59,399 bases of DNA from Bacteroidota bacterium (GTDB taxonomy: Bacteria > Bacteroidota > Ignavibacteria > SZUA-365), in assembly GCA_029907355.1 (NCBI GenBank), contig JARYLZ010000010.1, positions 1-59,399 of the forward strand, in the 5' to 3' direction. This document shows, one piece after another, positions 1 to 9,040 of this stretch. Each line of letters opens with the position of its first letter. Position 1 is the stretch's first letter. The notes under the pieces are model-generated. The model searched no databases, was not told the origin of the DNA, and worked only from the letters and a program-made list of their open reading frames with translations. The position numbers were made by a program, and so were the translations under genes.

Positions 1-55
1 CCTGGAGACGGGCGCGACGTTCACGAAGGCCATCCGCATGTCGCTGGTCAAGTAA
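1..55 (+). CDS. C-terminus of a T9SS-sorted secreted protein (5' truncated)
   Basis: The frame enters from the left edge and stops at TAA 53-55. The last residues read LETGATFTKAIRMSLVK, which matches the final strand of type A Por/T9SS sorting domains (x-L-x-x-G-x-x-x-x-x-x-x-L-V-K), the signal used for export and surface anchoring in Bacteroidota. The domain is repeated in several other proteins here. Nothing upstream is visible, so the passenger function is unknown. A strong hairpin terminator follows about 46 bp after the stop, so this gene probably ends its transcript. Confidence 0.6.
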   Translation, partial: LETGATFTKAIRMSLVK

Positions 56-101
56 GCCTCACGCGTCGGCGAAACCTCGCTCGACAACCCATTCCGAACC
101 G

Positions 102-135
102 CGGGCCCGCCTATCCAGGCGGGCCCGTCTGTTTC
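102..135 (+). terminator. Rho-independent-type hairpin
   Basis: An 11-bp perfect stem (102-112 pairing with 117-127, arms CGGGCCCGCCT and AGGCGGGCCCG) with a 4-nt ATCC loop is followed by TCTGTTT. It lies between the truncated first gene and the promoter of the next. The T-tract is weak, but stem strength and position fit a terminator. Confidence 0.65.
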
Positions 136-281
136 CAGCGGCTTCGATCGACACGGACATATTCCATCGAGGCTGCGGATGACTATCCGAGAACATATTC
201 CCGTTCAGCCGCTATCCGCTCTCAGCATGCCGTTTTCTGGCCAGGTGGTGTTCGGGGATAAGAAGGCCGAGATATGACGAC

Positions 282-312
282 TTGAACGCGTATCGTTCAT
301 TCGCTATACTTG
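282..312 (+). promoter_or_regulatory. Bacteroidota-type promoter of the 356-1498 gene
   Basis: TTG at 282-284 is followed by exactly 20 nt and then TATACTTG at 305-312, one mismatch from the -33/-7 consensus (TTTG, TAnnTTTG) of the Bacteroidota primary sigma factor. It would give a leader of about 37 nt before the ATG at 356. The N20 spacing recurs at other promoters in this window. The rest of 136-281 holds nothing I recognise. Confidence 0.5.
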
Positions 313-355
313 AGCCGGGCAGCCCATTTCATCATCAGACAACAAGCAAGAACCG

Positions 356-1498
356 ATGAAACACATTGCTTCCGTCCTGTTCGCCGTCGGATGCATTACG
401 GCACTTCAATTCCCCGGCAAAACGTTCGCGCAATCCGCCGGCTGCGATATTCTCCTGGTGTCCGCAAGCAACGATAGCGTCGTGGTAAAAGCGGAGTTCT
501 ATACACCGGTCGGATACTCGTTCCGGCTCGAAGCCATCTACGTGACGCTCGCCTACGATCCGAGCACATTCAGGGTCCGTTCGAACAGCATCATGAACCA
601 CCAGTTCGCGTCTGCGGGATTCCAGCGCGATTCCGACCCGTTCCTCGACACGAACGGCGTCTACCCCGACCTCTGCATCTACGGCGAGTCCCACCCGAAC
701 TTCGGTTCCATTCCGTATCCGGCCAATTACCGCTGCAGGTTGTGTACCTTCACCTTCATTCCCCGTATCAGCGGACCCGGCAACACGTCTTTCTTGATTT
801 ACGGCAATGTTACAGCGCCTGCGTATTCGGGCTATTGGATCACCACCTCGTTCGACAACCAGGTATTCTCCCCCGCCAACGACCTCTACACGACATGGCC
901 CGTGGAATGGACCGTTTTCAATGCCGTCCAGCAAGGCGATGCAGTCGCTCTCCGCTGGACGACGGCCTCGGAACGTGGGAACAGCGGCTTCCACGTGATG
1001 CGCAGACCGGCAGGGGATGAGCGGGAAGAGGCATGGGAAGCGATCGGCTTCGTTCAGGGGCGAGGCGACTCACCATCGGAAAGCCATTATCTGTTCCTCG
1101 ACCGTACGATCGAACGAGACGGGTGGTACCAGTATCGCCTGCGGCAGGAAGATGTCGACGGCCGTTCGACGTGGTCCTCGGTGGCGACGGTGGAATTCCG
1201 GCGGGCGGTGGCTGGTTTCGCGATCGAGAACGCATACCCCAATCCGGTTTCCTCATGGGGAACTGCGACCTTCCGGTATTCCCTCCCCGAGAGGAGCAGG
1301 ATTCGGGTAACTGTCAGCGATATCCTCGGACGGGAGGTCGCCGTCCTGGAGGAAGGCGCAGTCGATGCAGGGAACTACACCGCAACGTGGAAACCGGCCG
1401 GTCTCCCCGCGGGTCGTTACCTTGCGACACTCGTCGCGGAAACTGCAGAGGCCGGCCTCGTCGTCCGCAAATCCGTTTCCGTCACGGTCTCTCCGTAA
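356..1498 (+). CDS. Secreted protein with T9SS type A sorting domain
   Basis: 380 residues. An N-terminal signal peptide (about 1-26, ending FAQS) is followed by a cohesin-like beta domain (about 28-170; CDILLVSASNDSVVVKAEFY and ITLAYDP-type strands resemble a cohesin/carbohydrate-binding fold). Next comes the linker domain common in these bacteria (about 180-285, ALRWTTASERGNSGFHVMRR), then the sorting domain (about 293-380, AYPNPVSSWGTATFRYSLP and ILGREVAVLEEG). The protein should cross the inner membrane by Sec and be exported and anchored by T9SS. No catalytic motif is evident, so the role is unknown. It has its own promoter and is followed by an unrelated ferredoxin-reductase pair. Confidence 0.75.
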   Translation: MKHIASVLFAVGCITALQFPGKTFAQSAGCDILLVSASNDSVVVKAEFYTPVGYSFRLEAIYVTLAYDPSTFRVRSNSIMNHQFASAGFQRDSDPFLDTNGVYPDLCIYGESHPNFGSIPYPANYRCRLCTFTFIPRISGPGNTSFLIYGNVTAPAYSGYWITTSFDNQVFSPANDLYTTWPVEWTVFNAVQQGDAVALRWTTASERGNSGFHVMRRPAGDEREEAWEAIGFVQGRGDSPSESHYLFLDRTIERDGWYQYRLRQEDVDGRSTWSSVATVEFRRAVAGFAIENAYPNPVSSWGTATFRYSLPERSRIRVTVSDILGREVAVLEEGAVDAGNYTATWKPAGLPAGRYLATLVAETAEAGLVVRKSVSVTVSP

Positions 1499-1554
1499 AG
1501 CATCTGATCGACAGATCCCACCGCTCCCTTCGCAGAACAAGCGAAGGACTGCGC

Positions 1555-1800
1555 ATGGAAAGAGGACGGCGGGTTCCTCGAGACAGCTCTATTCCGAGAC
1601 TCCCAATAACCATTCTCGAGGGGGTATGTGATTACTGTGGCTGTTGCGTGGGCGTATGCAGCGCCGACGCCATCGAATTGCGCGCATCGAGCATCGAAAT
1701 CGACGAAGAGCGCTGCACCCTCTGCATGAAGTGCGTGCATGCGTGTCCCCTCGGTGCTCTCCTATACCAAGGGACATTGAAGATCGAAGGGAAGCCGTGA
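1555..1800 (+). CDS. 2[4Fe-4S] ferredoxin paired with geranylgeranyl reductase
   Basis: 81 residues. Two complete C-x2-C-x2-C-x3-C sets are visible (CDYCGCCVGVC, and CTLCMKCVHACP with the classic trailing proline), so two [4Fe-4S] clusters are expected. ATG 1555 is chosen because GAAGGA lies about 6 nt upstream. Its TGA overlaps the GTG start of the next gene (GTGA), implying translational coupling. The inferred role is to donate electrons to the adjacent flavin-dependent prenyl reductase, as for the ferredoxin encoded beside geranylgeranyl reductase in Methanosarcina. The roughly 25 residues before the first cysteine are basic and unlike a ferredoxin core, so the start could lie further in. 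Confidence 0.8.
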   Translation: MERGRRVPRDSSIPRLPITILEGVCDYCGCCVGVCSADAIELRASSIEIDEERCTLCMKCVHACPLGALLYQGTLKIEGKP

Positions 1801-2975
1801 ACGACCGGTACGATGTCGTCGTCATCGGTGCTGGTCCCGCGGGATCGGTGGCTGCATTGGGGATCGCCCGGGAAGGGTTTTCGGTTCTGCTCCTGGAGAA
1901 AGACCCTCAGGTCGGTATTCCGGTACGCTGCGGCGAAGCCGTCAGCGCCCGGAGCCTCGAGGCTCTGACGGATGTCGATCCGCATTGGATCACCGCGACG
2001 ATCCGGCGGTTCAGACTCGTCGCACCCTCCGGCGCGATGGTTGAACCGGACATTGGGGGGCACGGGTACATTCTCGACCGCGTGCGCTTCGACGGCGACC
2101 TTGCACGCGCGGCCGTCGACGCGGGGGCCGTGCTGTTGACGGACGCGTATGCCTACGGGCTCGTCACGGGGGCGAACGGCTTCGAAGGCGTCCTCTACGA
2201 GCACGAGGGTGAATGCCGTCGAGTATCGGCGCGCATCATCATAGGAGCGGATGGTGTCGAGTCCCGCGTCGGGCGGTGGGCAGGTATCGAGACGGCCGCC
2301 ACGCTCCGCGACATGGAGTGCTGTACGCAAATGACCCTTTCGAACATCGATACTGCCCGGGATACATGCACCTTTTACTTCGGCTCCGCCATCGCCCCGG
2401 AAGGCTATCTCTGGGTTTTCCCCAAGGGCGATCGGCAGGCCAACGTGGGGATCGGCATCAGCGGAACCGCAGCGCAAAAACGACGCCCAATCTCTTTTCT
2501 CCGTGAGTTCGTCTCCTCGCATTTCCCGGGTGCGGTCGTGTCGCGCGTTGTCGCTGGCGGCGACCCCTGCGCGGAAACCCTGCGCAGGATCACGGCACAG
2601 AACGTCGTCCTTGTCGGCGACGCAGCACGCCAAGTGAATCCCCTCTCCGGCGGCGGGATCACGAGCGGGATGCAGGCTGCCGAAATGGCGGCACGTGCCG
2701 TGGTCCGCGCCCTTCGAGAAAAACGCCCGTCGCGTCTTTCCGAGTACCCACGCGAGTGGAGGCGCAAAATCGGGGCGAAGCACCGGACGTATTACCGGAT
2801 GAAGGAAGTCGTGCGCCGTTTCCCCGACGCCGCGCTCGACGATATTGCAGAACGCGTCTTGCGCCTTCCCCCTGAAAAAAGGACCTTGTGGGGAGTGTTT
2901 AAAACAGCGCTCGTCCATCACCCCTCGCTCCTCTGGGAAATGGTGCGCACCTTCCACATTTCCCTTTCGGATTGA
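1797..2975 (+). CDS. Geranylgeranyl reductase family FAD-dependent oxidoreductase
   Basis: 392 residues from GTG 1797, which overlaps the ferredoxin stop by 4 nt. The FAD-binding Rossmann motif is at the very N-terminus (VVVIGAGPAGSVAA, glycines 11, 13 and 16). The family signature YLWVFPKGDRQANVGIG is present, as is the second FAD motif GDAARQVNPLSGGGITSG. Family members saturate double bonds of polyprenyl chains: archaeal lipid geranylgeranyl groups, chlorophyll phytyl chains, or menaquinone side chains (MenJ). No archaeal lipid or chlorophyll gene is nearby, so a quinone or polyprenyl substrate is likelier, but this is inference. The ferredoxin partner suggests that reducing power comes from ferredoxin rather than NAD(P)H. 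Confidence 0.85.
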   Translation: MNDRYDVVVIGAGPAGSVAALGIAREGFSVLLLEKDPQVGIPVRCGEAVSARSLEALTDVDPHWITATIRRFRLVAPSGAMVEPDIGGHGYILDRVRFDGDLARAAVDAGAVLLTDAYAYGLVTGANGFEGVLYEHEGECRRVSARIIIGADGVESRVGRWAGIETAATLRDMECCTQMTLSNIDTARDTCTFYFGSAIAPEGYLWVFPKGDRQANVGIGISGTAAQKRRPISFLREFVSSHFPGAVVSRVVAGGDPCAETLRRITAQNVVLVGDAARQVNPLSGGGITSGMQAAEMAARAVVRALREKRPSRLSEYPREWRRKIGAKHRTYYRMKEVVRRFPDAALDDIAERVLRLPPEKRTLWGVFKTALVHHPSLLWEMVRTFHISLSD

Positions 2976-3000
2976 GCCCTGGGAATGTTCCTATGTCTTT

Positions 3001-4446
3001 ATGAGCGACAGGATGAGCTCAAAAGGAGACACGAAAGGCGCCTTGTCCGCCCGGTTCCGAGTCGGACTCATCTCTGCATGGACGCTGGTCGTTTTTCCTC
3101 TCACTTTTCTCGGCTACGGGAGCGACCCCGATGCCTGGCTGGTCGCACGGGCTGCGCATGACATCGCAAAGACGCACACGTACGTAGCTTCCCGGTCCAC
3201 GGGCTTCCCTCTCTTCGAGATCCTCGAAGCGCCGCTCGTGTCGTCGGGCGGGTGGATGCTCGCGAACCTGCTCCCCCTCGTTTCCGGGATCGCCGGCCTG
3301 TGCGCATTATTCCGGATGGCACGCAACGGCATCATGCACGCACCGCGGGTTACCATAGCCGTTTTCGCGTTTCTGCCCGTCATCGTTAAAAACGCTTCAT
3401 CGACGATGGATTACATGCCCGGCCTCGCCCTCCTGCTCTGGGCGATGGCGACACTCGGAGAGAAACGTAGGCTGCTGCCCGCGGTATTCCTCGGTCTCGC
3501 AGCAGGGTTTCGACCGACCAATGCGCTTTTTCTCATCCCATGTCTCCTCGCATTACGGGCTGAGGAACGCCCCGGCCGGGAAATGTTCCGCTTCGCCGCC
3601 GTAACGTTCGTTACCTCTTGCGTTTCCTTCTCACCCGCTCTGCTCACCATCGGCATTCGAGGCTCGTATGCCGTCATGCATTTCGACATTCTCACGCGGA
3701 CGATGATCGGAGCATACAACGCCGCGGCGCTGTTCGGCGTGCAAGGGTGGTGCGCCATCGCGTGTGCAATTCTCCTCGCGGGGATGAATCCCCGCTTGCG
3801 GGTGCATCCCATTCCCCCACGGTCGTTCCTCGTGCTCCACATTTCCGTTATCGTCCTATGGGCGATCCTGTTCGCTCTTCTCCCCGACGAACCCGAATAC
3901 CTCCTGCCGACCGTCCCTTCGGTCATGCTCCTGCTCGACAGGATTCTCTCGAAGCGCGCATGGGTCATCGTGTCGTTGTTTCTCCTTTCCTACCATTTCT
4001 TCCGCATCGAGACGGCGGGGGGGGAAAGCGGTGAGAGGACGTTCACCGTCGCGATACGTCCGGGGCGGACGATCGCGGATGTACAGGACAGGGTATTCAA
4101 ACTCTCGGTGCGTGATGCGGCAGTCGAAGCGCACGTCGAGAGACCGACCGTTTTGATGTACGGTTCGCTGTGGATTCCGACTCTCCACCACACGTGGTCG
4201 TTCGACACGATGCGCGGTATGTGGGCCCGTCGCGATCGCCGTCTCTTCATCGCGGAAAAAATCCTCGAGGAAAAACGGTTGAGGAGGCTGAGAGACGAAG
4301 GCTTCCGCCTTGTCGTCTGGAAAAGCGACAAGTGGGAATACACCCGGAGCGGCCACCCCACATGGAGGGAGTACGTCGATGTCGTGGATGATCTCGAAAC
4401 ATTCTTCGGGCGCAAACTTCGAGGGAAACCTCTCACCCTCCATTGA
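3001..4446 (+). CDS. Multi-pass membrane protein, GT-C glycosyltransferase-like
   Basis: 481 residues from ATG 3001; ATG 3013 is an alternative. About ten hydrophobic segments cover residues 20-330, then a soluble tail of about 130 residues. The first extracytoplasmic loop carries GSDPDAW, the acidic pattern expected for lipid-linked-sugar glycosyltransferases of the GT-C fold (PMT/ArnT type). Later segments have the AAGFRPTN stretch often seen in such proteins. Donor and acceptor cannot be read from the sequence. It starts 25 nt after the reductase stop on the same strand, so it may share a transcript. Assignment to GT-C is by pattern only. Confidence 0.55.
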   Translation: MSDRMSSKGDTKGALSARFRVGLISAWTLVVFPLTFLGYGSDPDAWLVARAAHDIAKTHTYVASRSTGFPLFEILEAPLVSSGGWMLANLLPLVSGIAGLCALFRMARNGIMHAPRVTIAVFAFLPVIVKNASSTMDYMPGLALLLWAMATLGEKRRLLPAVFLGLAAGFRPTNALFLIPCLLALRAEERPGREMFRFAAVTFVTSCVSFSPALLTIGIRGSYAVMHFDILTRTMIGAYNAAALFGVQGWCAIACAILLAGMNPRLRVHPIPPRSFLVLHISVIVLWAILFALLPDEPEYLLPTVPSVMLLLDRILSKRAWVIVSLFLLSYHFFRIETAGGESGERTFTVAIRPGRTIADVQDRVFKLSVRDAAVEAHVERPTVLMYGSLWIPTLHHTWSFDTMRGMWARRDRRLFIAEKILEEKRLRRLRDEGFRLVVWKSDKWEYTRSGHPTWREYVDVVDDLETFFGRKLRGKPLTLH

Positions 4447-4719
4447 GGGTTGCTATATAGGAGGCTGTTTGCCGCCTGCGCCCCTGAAGCGGTATATTTC
4501 ACGATCCGAGGGTATCGGGACGGTTTCGTGAGTGATTCGGCACCCCGCAGGCGAGCACCCGCACAGTATGCGCGTGCCATATTCAGCCAATCCCCTAAAG
4601 CACGGAACAGCGCTTTTCCCGACGAGCAATCGCGAAAGGTTGTCGCACTTCCCCGCCCCTCTTTTCGGGAGATCAAACCCGATAGAGGAGAACGTCGGAT
4701 TCCGGAGAGGGATGGCGCC

Positions 4720-6141
4720 ATGAAACGCACCAGTATGACACAGCAGGAAAACGAATTCGAAACACGTTTCGCACCTTTCCGTGAACGCATGGAAAGGTCC
4801 GGAGCACCCCCGCTTGCGATCTATTCCTTCCGGAGGAGTTACGCCGCACTCTGCTACGGCACAGCAGGGCCAATCCCATCCTCGAGGATCCGACCTGTCG
4901 TTGCCCTCCCTTCCCTCGAGGATATCACGGCCTATGCCGACCGGGGGCGCAAGCTGCTCGAACGCGTGGTCATCGTCAAACTCAACGGGGGACTCGGAAC
5001 GGGAATGGGGCTCGAATGCGCCAAGAGCCTCATCGAAGTGAAGAACGGTCTGACATTCATCGATATCGTCGCCCTTCAATGCCGGGCGCTCCGCGAACGG
5101 AGCGGCATTGCTATTCCTCTCGTCTTCATGAACAGCTTCCGGACGGACGCCGAGACGCTCAAAGCCCTCGAGCAGTACGGGGATGTTGCGGGAGATTTTC
5201 CTCTATCCTTTCTCCAGCACAGGGTCCCGAAAGTCTCCGCACGCGACCTCACACCGGCCATCAACCCCGCCGATCCGGCGCTCGAATGGTGTCCCCCAGG
5301 ACATGGGGACTTCTTCACCGCTGTCCAAACCTCCGGCCTCCTCGAAATATGGCTCGGGCACGGGTACCGATACCTATTCGTTTCGAACGTGGACAATCTC
5401 GGCGCGGTTTTCGACCCGTCCATCGTCGGGTACATGGACCAAGAAGGTATCGAATTCCTCATGGAAGTCACAGACCGCACAGAGGCGGACCGTAAGGGGG
5501 GACATATCGCCGTAGCGGAAGACGAGCGACTTCTCCTTCGTGAAGCAGCCCAATGCCCTCCGGAAGAGCGTTGCGAGTTCGAGGACATCGAACGATTCAA
5601 GTATTTCAACACGAACAATATTTGGATCGATCTCGCTGCCCTCCGTTCCCTGCTCGCCTCGCATGGCGGGATTCTCCCGTTGCCCGTCATGGCTAACCGA
5701 AAAACCTTAGACCCGCGCGACCCCGCCAGTGCCGAAGTCTACCAACTCGAAACCGCCGTCGGGGCCGCCATCACGCTCTTCGACCGAGCGGCCGCTCTGC
5801 GAGTCCCACGAATGCGATTCGCCCCCGTCAAGACGACGGACGACCTCGTCGCCGTGCGTTCCGATGCCTACCTTCTCACCGAGGATTTCCGCATCATCTT
5901 ACACCCCGACCGCAAGCTGCGCGCACCGATCGTGCACCTCGACCCGGTGCATTACCGGTTCCTCGAACAGATCCGGGAACACTTCCCCGACGGGCCGCCA
6001 TCCCTGCTTCGATGCACGTCGCTGAGAGTAGAAGGCGATGTCGTGTTCGGGGGAAATGTCCGCATCGTCGGGACGGTTCACCTTCGCGCACCGGAGGGGG
6101 AACGGCTCGTCATCCCTGGAGGGACGGTACTCGAGCAATGA
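4720..6141 (+). CDS. UTP--glucose-1-phosphate uridylyltransferase (UDPGP family)
   Basis: 473 residues from ATG 4720, preceded by GGAGAGGG. This is the eukaryotic-type UDPGP/UAP family rather than bacterial GalU. It shows the nucleotide-binding loop VVIVKLNGGLGTGMGLECAK, the substrate-loop lysine region SLIEVKNGLTFID, PLVFMNSFRTDAET, and YLFVSNVDNLGA with the metal-site Asp. The C-terminal part (from about 430) shows a short left-handed beta-helix repeat (VEGDVVFGGNVRIVGTVHL). Expected reaction: UTP + glucose-1-phosphate to UDP-glucose + PPi in the cytoplasm, feeding cell-wall or exopolysaccharide synthesis; the family also includes UDP-N-acetylhexosamine enzymes. A 270-nt leader separates it from the preceding gene. 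Confidence 0.85.
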   Translation: MKRTSMTQQENEFETRFAPFRERMERSGAPPLAIYSFRRSYAALCYGTAGPIPSSRIRPVVALPSLEDITAYADRGRKLLERVVIVKLNGGLGTGMGLECAKSLIEVKNGLTFIDIVALQCRALRERSGIAIPLVFMNSFRTDAETLKALEQYGDVAGDFPLSFLQHRVPKVSARDLTPAINPADPALEWCPPGHGDFFTAVQTSGLLEIWLGHGYRYLFVSNVDNLGAVFDPSIVGYMDQEGIEFLMEVTDRTEADRKGGHIAVAEDERLLLREAAQCPPEERCEFEDIERFKYFNTNNIWIDLAALRSLLASHGGILPLPVMANRKTLDPRDPASAEVYQLETAVGAAITLFDRAAALRVPRMRFAPVKTTDDLVAVRSDAYLLTEDFRIILHPDRKLRAPIVHLDPVHYRFLEQIREHFPDGPPSLLRCTSLRVEGDVVFGGNVRIVGTVHLRAPEGERLVIPGGTVLEQ

Positions 6142-6258
6142 TGAGGACCCCGATGTAATCCTTTTCCTATCTTCCTTACCCCTGAAGACACGACCTTCGT
6201 CTCGGCGAACGAAGAGCGAGAGGAAACAGGAAGACTCCTTCCTTCCACGACACGACAG

Positions 6259-7545
6259 ATGAACGAAGACGGTACACGACCCCCCGGGAGCGAACCGGGT
6301 AGCACAGGCGGCGAGGCGACTCGACCGCGGTTCGTGGGGCGCCCGCATCGAAGGTACGTCCGGCGACGTGTCATCCCCTTTTCGACCATGTCTATCGTGG
6401 CTTCCGTCGCGGGCTTCATCGCGGTGATCTGTGGGGTTTTCGTTTACACGTATTTCGCCGAAAACGCCGATGTCCGCCTTTCACTCGACGGCGGGTGGGA
6501 GGCGGTCCACGTCGTCGCCTGGTCGCGGGATGCATCGATCATCGCGGCCGTTGGAACCCCTGCCGGAGGCTCCGAAGATGCATCCAGCGCAGTGGTCTGG
6601 TCCGCCCATACCGGTCGGGTGTTGTTTCGTCCCGCACAGGGGAAAGGAAATGTCGAGGCCATCGCCATCGCCCCGGACAACCGGAACGTCGCCTACATCG
6701 TTTCCGAAAACGGGGCCGTCGATGTAAGGAAACTCGTCACGGCAAGACTCCCGCAAGGGGAAGTCGAGAGCGAGGATACCCTCCACTGCGGTTTCGTCAG
6801 CAGTCTCATGTACTCACCGAAAGGTTCCCGCATTGCCGTGATAAGCGACAGGATCCTCATCTGGGACACGGACCAACGGAAGGTATCCGACTCGCTGGAC
6901 ATCGAGAGAATATGCTTCGTTTTTTCAGCCCGTTTCGTTGCGGAAAACCGCCTCTTGGTGACGTGTGTTTCCAACGACACCCTCTTCATCCAGGAAGTCG
7001 GCCCCGGTCGAACGCACGCTTTCCCCGTGCCGGCTTCACCTATCGCCGGCATGCCCGTGTTCTCGCCGAATGGTATGTACCTCGCCTATGCGACAGTCAA
7101 CACCCTTTTCGTGCGCTCGACAACGGAATTCGAACCCTTCTCCTCATTCCCGGCTTTATCCCATGAGCAGAGATTGCTCTCTGTCTCGAACGATGGATCA
7201 GGGGTCCTGCTCTACGACACGATCGGCACGGTCTTTTTCATTTCCCGCACGAGCGGTCGATCGGACACTGCAGCGAAGGGGAATCGCGTCGTGCTGCGGG
7301 AAGCGGTGGCTGCAGCGGGCGGGCCGGGCTCTATCGCCTCGTCACCGGATGGGAGGCAGGTCGCAGTCCCGCAACCGGATAAGGGTCTGCTGCTGCTGTT
7401 CGATGCCTCAACGGGGAAAAAAATTGCGGAAATCCATCACCGCGAAAGCGTGTTTCACGGACCGGAATTCTACACGTTTCAATTCACACCCGACGGCTCC
7501 TGCACGACGATGCGCAAGCGAATCCACGTGTGGAAACGGTATTAA
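6259..7545 (+). CDS. Single-pass membrane protein with WD40-like propeller
   Basis: 428 residues. A basic cytoplasmic N-terminus (PHRRYVRRR) precedes one transmembrane segment at about 46-66. The rest is made of WD40-type strands (VAWSRDASIIAAVG, IAIAPDNRNVAYIV, MYSPKGSRIAVIS with ILIWDTD, SSPDGRQVAVPQ, FQFTPDGSCTTM), enough for about six or seven blades exposed outside the inner membrane. No catalytic residues or partner can be named; propellers of this kind usually scaffold protein contacts. It stands alone between the UDPGP gene and a long gene-free stretch. Confidence 0.6.
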   Translation: MNEDGTRPPGSEPGSTGGEATRPRFVGRPHRRYVRRRVIPFSTMSIVASVAGFIAVICGVFVYTYFAENADVRLSLDGGWEAVHVVAWSRDASIIAAVGTPAGGSEDASSAVVWSAHTGRVLFRPAQGKGNVEAIAIAPDNRNVAYIVSENGAVDVRKLVTARLPQGEVESEDTLHCGFVSSLMYSPKGSRIAVISDRILIWDTDQRKVSDSLDIERICFVFSARFVAENRLLVTCVSNDTLFIQEVGPGRTHAFPVPASPIAGMPVFSPNGMYLAYATVNTLFVRSTTEFEPFSSFPALSHEQRLLSVSNDGSGVLLYDTIGTVFFISRTSGRSDTAAKGNRVVLREAVAAAGGPGSIASSPDGRQVAVPQPDKGLLLLFDASTGKKIAEIHHRESVFHGPEFYTFQFTPDGSCTTMRKRIHVWKRY

Positions 7546-8621
7546 GCGGCAATCCCGATATCTGAAGCTCAGACAGGAAAAGAGAAGCCCTATCGAGCGC
7601 TCAGCCGCCTAAGGGAGAATCTAAGCGAGGGGTGAACGGGATGTTTCGTTCAATGTACCTTCCATTCCACGCTCTGAATGCGGAAACAATGCCTGATAAA
7701 CAATCAAGAAAAAAGACCGACAACTTTCGAAAAAAACAGAGAAAACCCCATAAGCCACAATTGTTGTATGGGAAATGCATTGTCGAAAAAAGACTCCATG
7801 AAGCATGTCAGGCACTGTCAGTCTAACAATCACGAACAGCGGTGAATCCGGCGTTCCCGACACATGAAAGCCGGTTCCCTTCGGGCGAAAAGGTTAGCTT
7901 TCGAGCGGTGCATCCTCCAAAGAACATGCACATAGGGTTCAAGGCAATCGATGTAAACCTTTCCCCCTGCGAATGTGTACATCGTATCGGTTTCGAAACG
8001 CTTCGCCGAACTACCCTTTGCCCTCGCCGATCAGGGGGTAACCTCCGCTCATCGGTCTCGTCGGTGATGAGGCGCATCATACCATTGCGAATACTCCCAG
8101 CTTGCCTTTTTTCGAAATGCGCACGAAAACCCTCCAATTTCCACATCACATGCCGAAATGATATTTTTTCTCTGTGAGGAACGCGTAAGAGACGCGTGGA
8201 AATGTCCAGGAAACCGATATGAGAGTTTGCGTTGGTTCACACAGGTCTCCCTTGCCCATCTCTTCGGACGAAAGCGCGACATGGCGGGTCATCCCTCTCC
8301 GAAACGGGCCGGAGTGGAATCACGACCGATGGAATCGCTCATTCTTCGCATCCCACGCCCTTTTGTGTATTGCGGTCACCGTGAGCGTTCTCGACATGAT
8401 CCCCGGTACTTCTTCCTCCGCTTGAGCTTTGCGATAGGCCGAGGGTAAAGCAACGACGCTTTCCCCACGAACAATCCGTAGCGTCCACACCCCTCTTGAA
8501 AAGAAATCGGATATTTCAAATCACGATAAAGCAGCTGGACCGTGAGGATGAAGTTTTTCACACGCGCAGGAGTGAGATACTCGAGGCATTCATCGATCAT
8601 CATCATGGAGTGCACCGATCT
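7546..8621 (+). other. 1.08-kb gene-free stretch
   Basis: The area around 7680-7830 is AT-richer than its surroundings. Short open frames at 7632-7826, 7842-8177 and, on the minus strand, 8376-8633 have no recognisable domain, no good ribosome site, and a composition rich in Arg, Ser, His and Pro typical of non-coding frames. I see no tRNA, RNase P or tmRNA signature. A TATTTTTT run near 8160, about 20 nt after a TTC, could be a weak promoter reading toward the RidA genes. It may be decayed coding sequence, but no remnant was recognisable. Confidence 0.4.
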
Positions 8622-9011
8622 ATGAGCCACCACAGAGAGCGGATCGCCACGAGCGACGCCCCCGCAGCCCTCGGCCCATACAGCCAGGGAATCGCCGCGA
8701 AAGGCATGGTGTTCGTGTCAGGTCAGCTCGGCATCGACCCGAAGACCGGGAAAATCGTCGAAGGCGGTATCGGCGCCCAGACGCGCAGATCCCTGGAAAA
8801 CATCGGGGCGATCCTGAAGGAAGCAGGGTGCGGCTTCGACGACATTGTCGCATGCACCGTGTTTCTTCGCGACTTGAAAGAATTCCCGGCGATGAACGAA
8901 ATGTACGGATCGTTTTTCAGTGGGACAGCCCCGAGTCGAGCCCTCGCCGAGGTTTCGAGGCTCCCTCTCGACGCAGCGGTCGAAATCAGTTGCATCGCCG
9001 TCAAGGTATAA
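8622..9011 (+). CDS. ridA: RidA family reactive-intermediate deaminase (cytoplasmic)
   Basis: 129 residues from ATG 8622, matching the usual family length. Signature segments are DAPAALGPYSQ at the N-terminus, VFVSGQLGIDPKTG, and the carboxylate-binding arginine in PSRALAEVSRLP (Arg106, equivalent to Arg105 of E. coli RidA) before VEISCIAVKV. RidA trimers hydrolyse the enamine/imine intermediates released by PLP enzymes such as threonine dehydratase, protecting other PLP enzymes. There is no signal peptide, so this copy is cytoplasmic. Its TAA overlaps an ATG at 9011 (TAATG) that begins the frame of a second, exported RidA, so the two may be translationally coupled. Confidence 0.9.
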   Translation: MSHHRERIATSDAPAALGPYSQGIAAKGMVFVSGQLGIDPKTGKIVEGGIGAQTRRSLENIGAILKEAGCGFDDIVACTVFLRDLKEFPAMNEMYGSFFSGTAPSRALAEVSRLPLDAAVEISCIAVKV

Positions 9012-9040
9012 TGGGCCGGTCACGAGACGGGAACTGCGAC

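Noticed and set aside
1632-2957. A 441-codon frame antisense to the geranylgeranyl reductase gene
   Set aside because: Shadow of a gene with clear FAD motifs; no domain or ribosome site.
7842-8177. Open frame of 111 codons in the long gap
   Set aside because: No ribosome site, no family resemblance, and composition like translated non-coding DNA.
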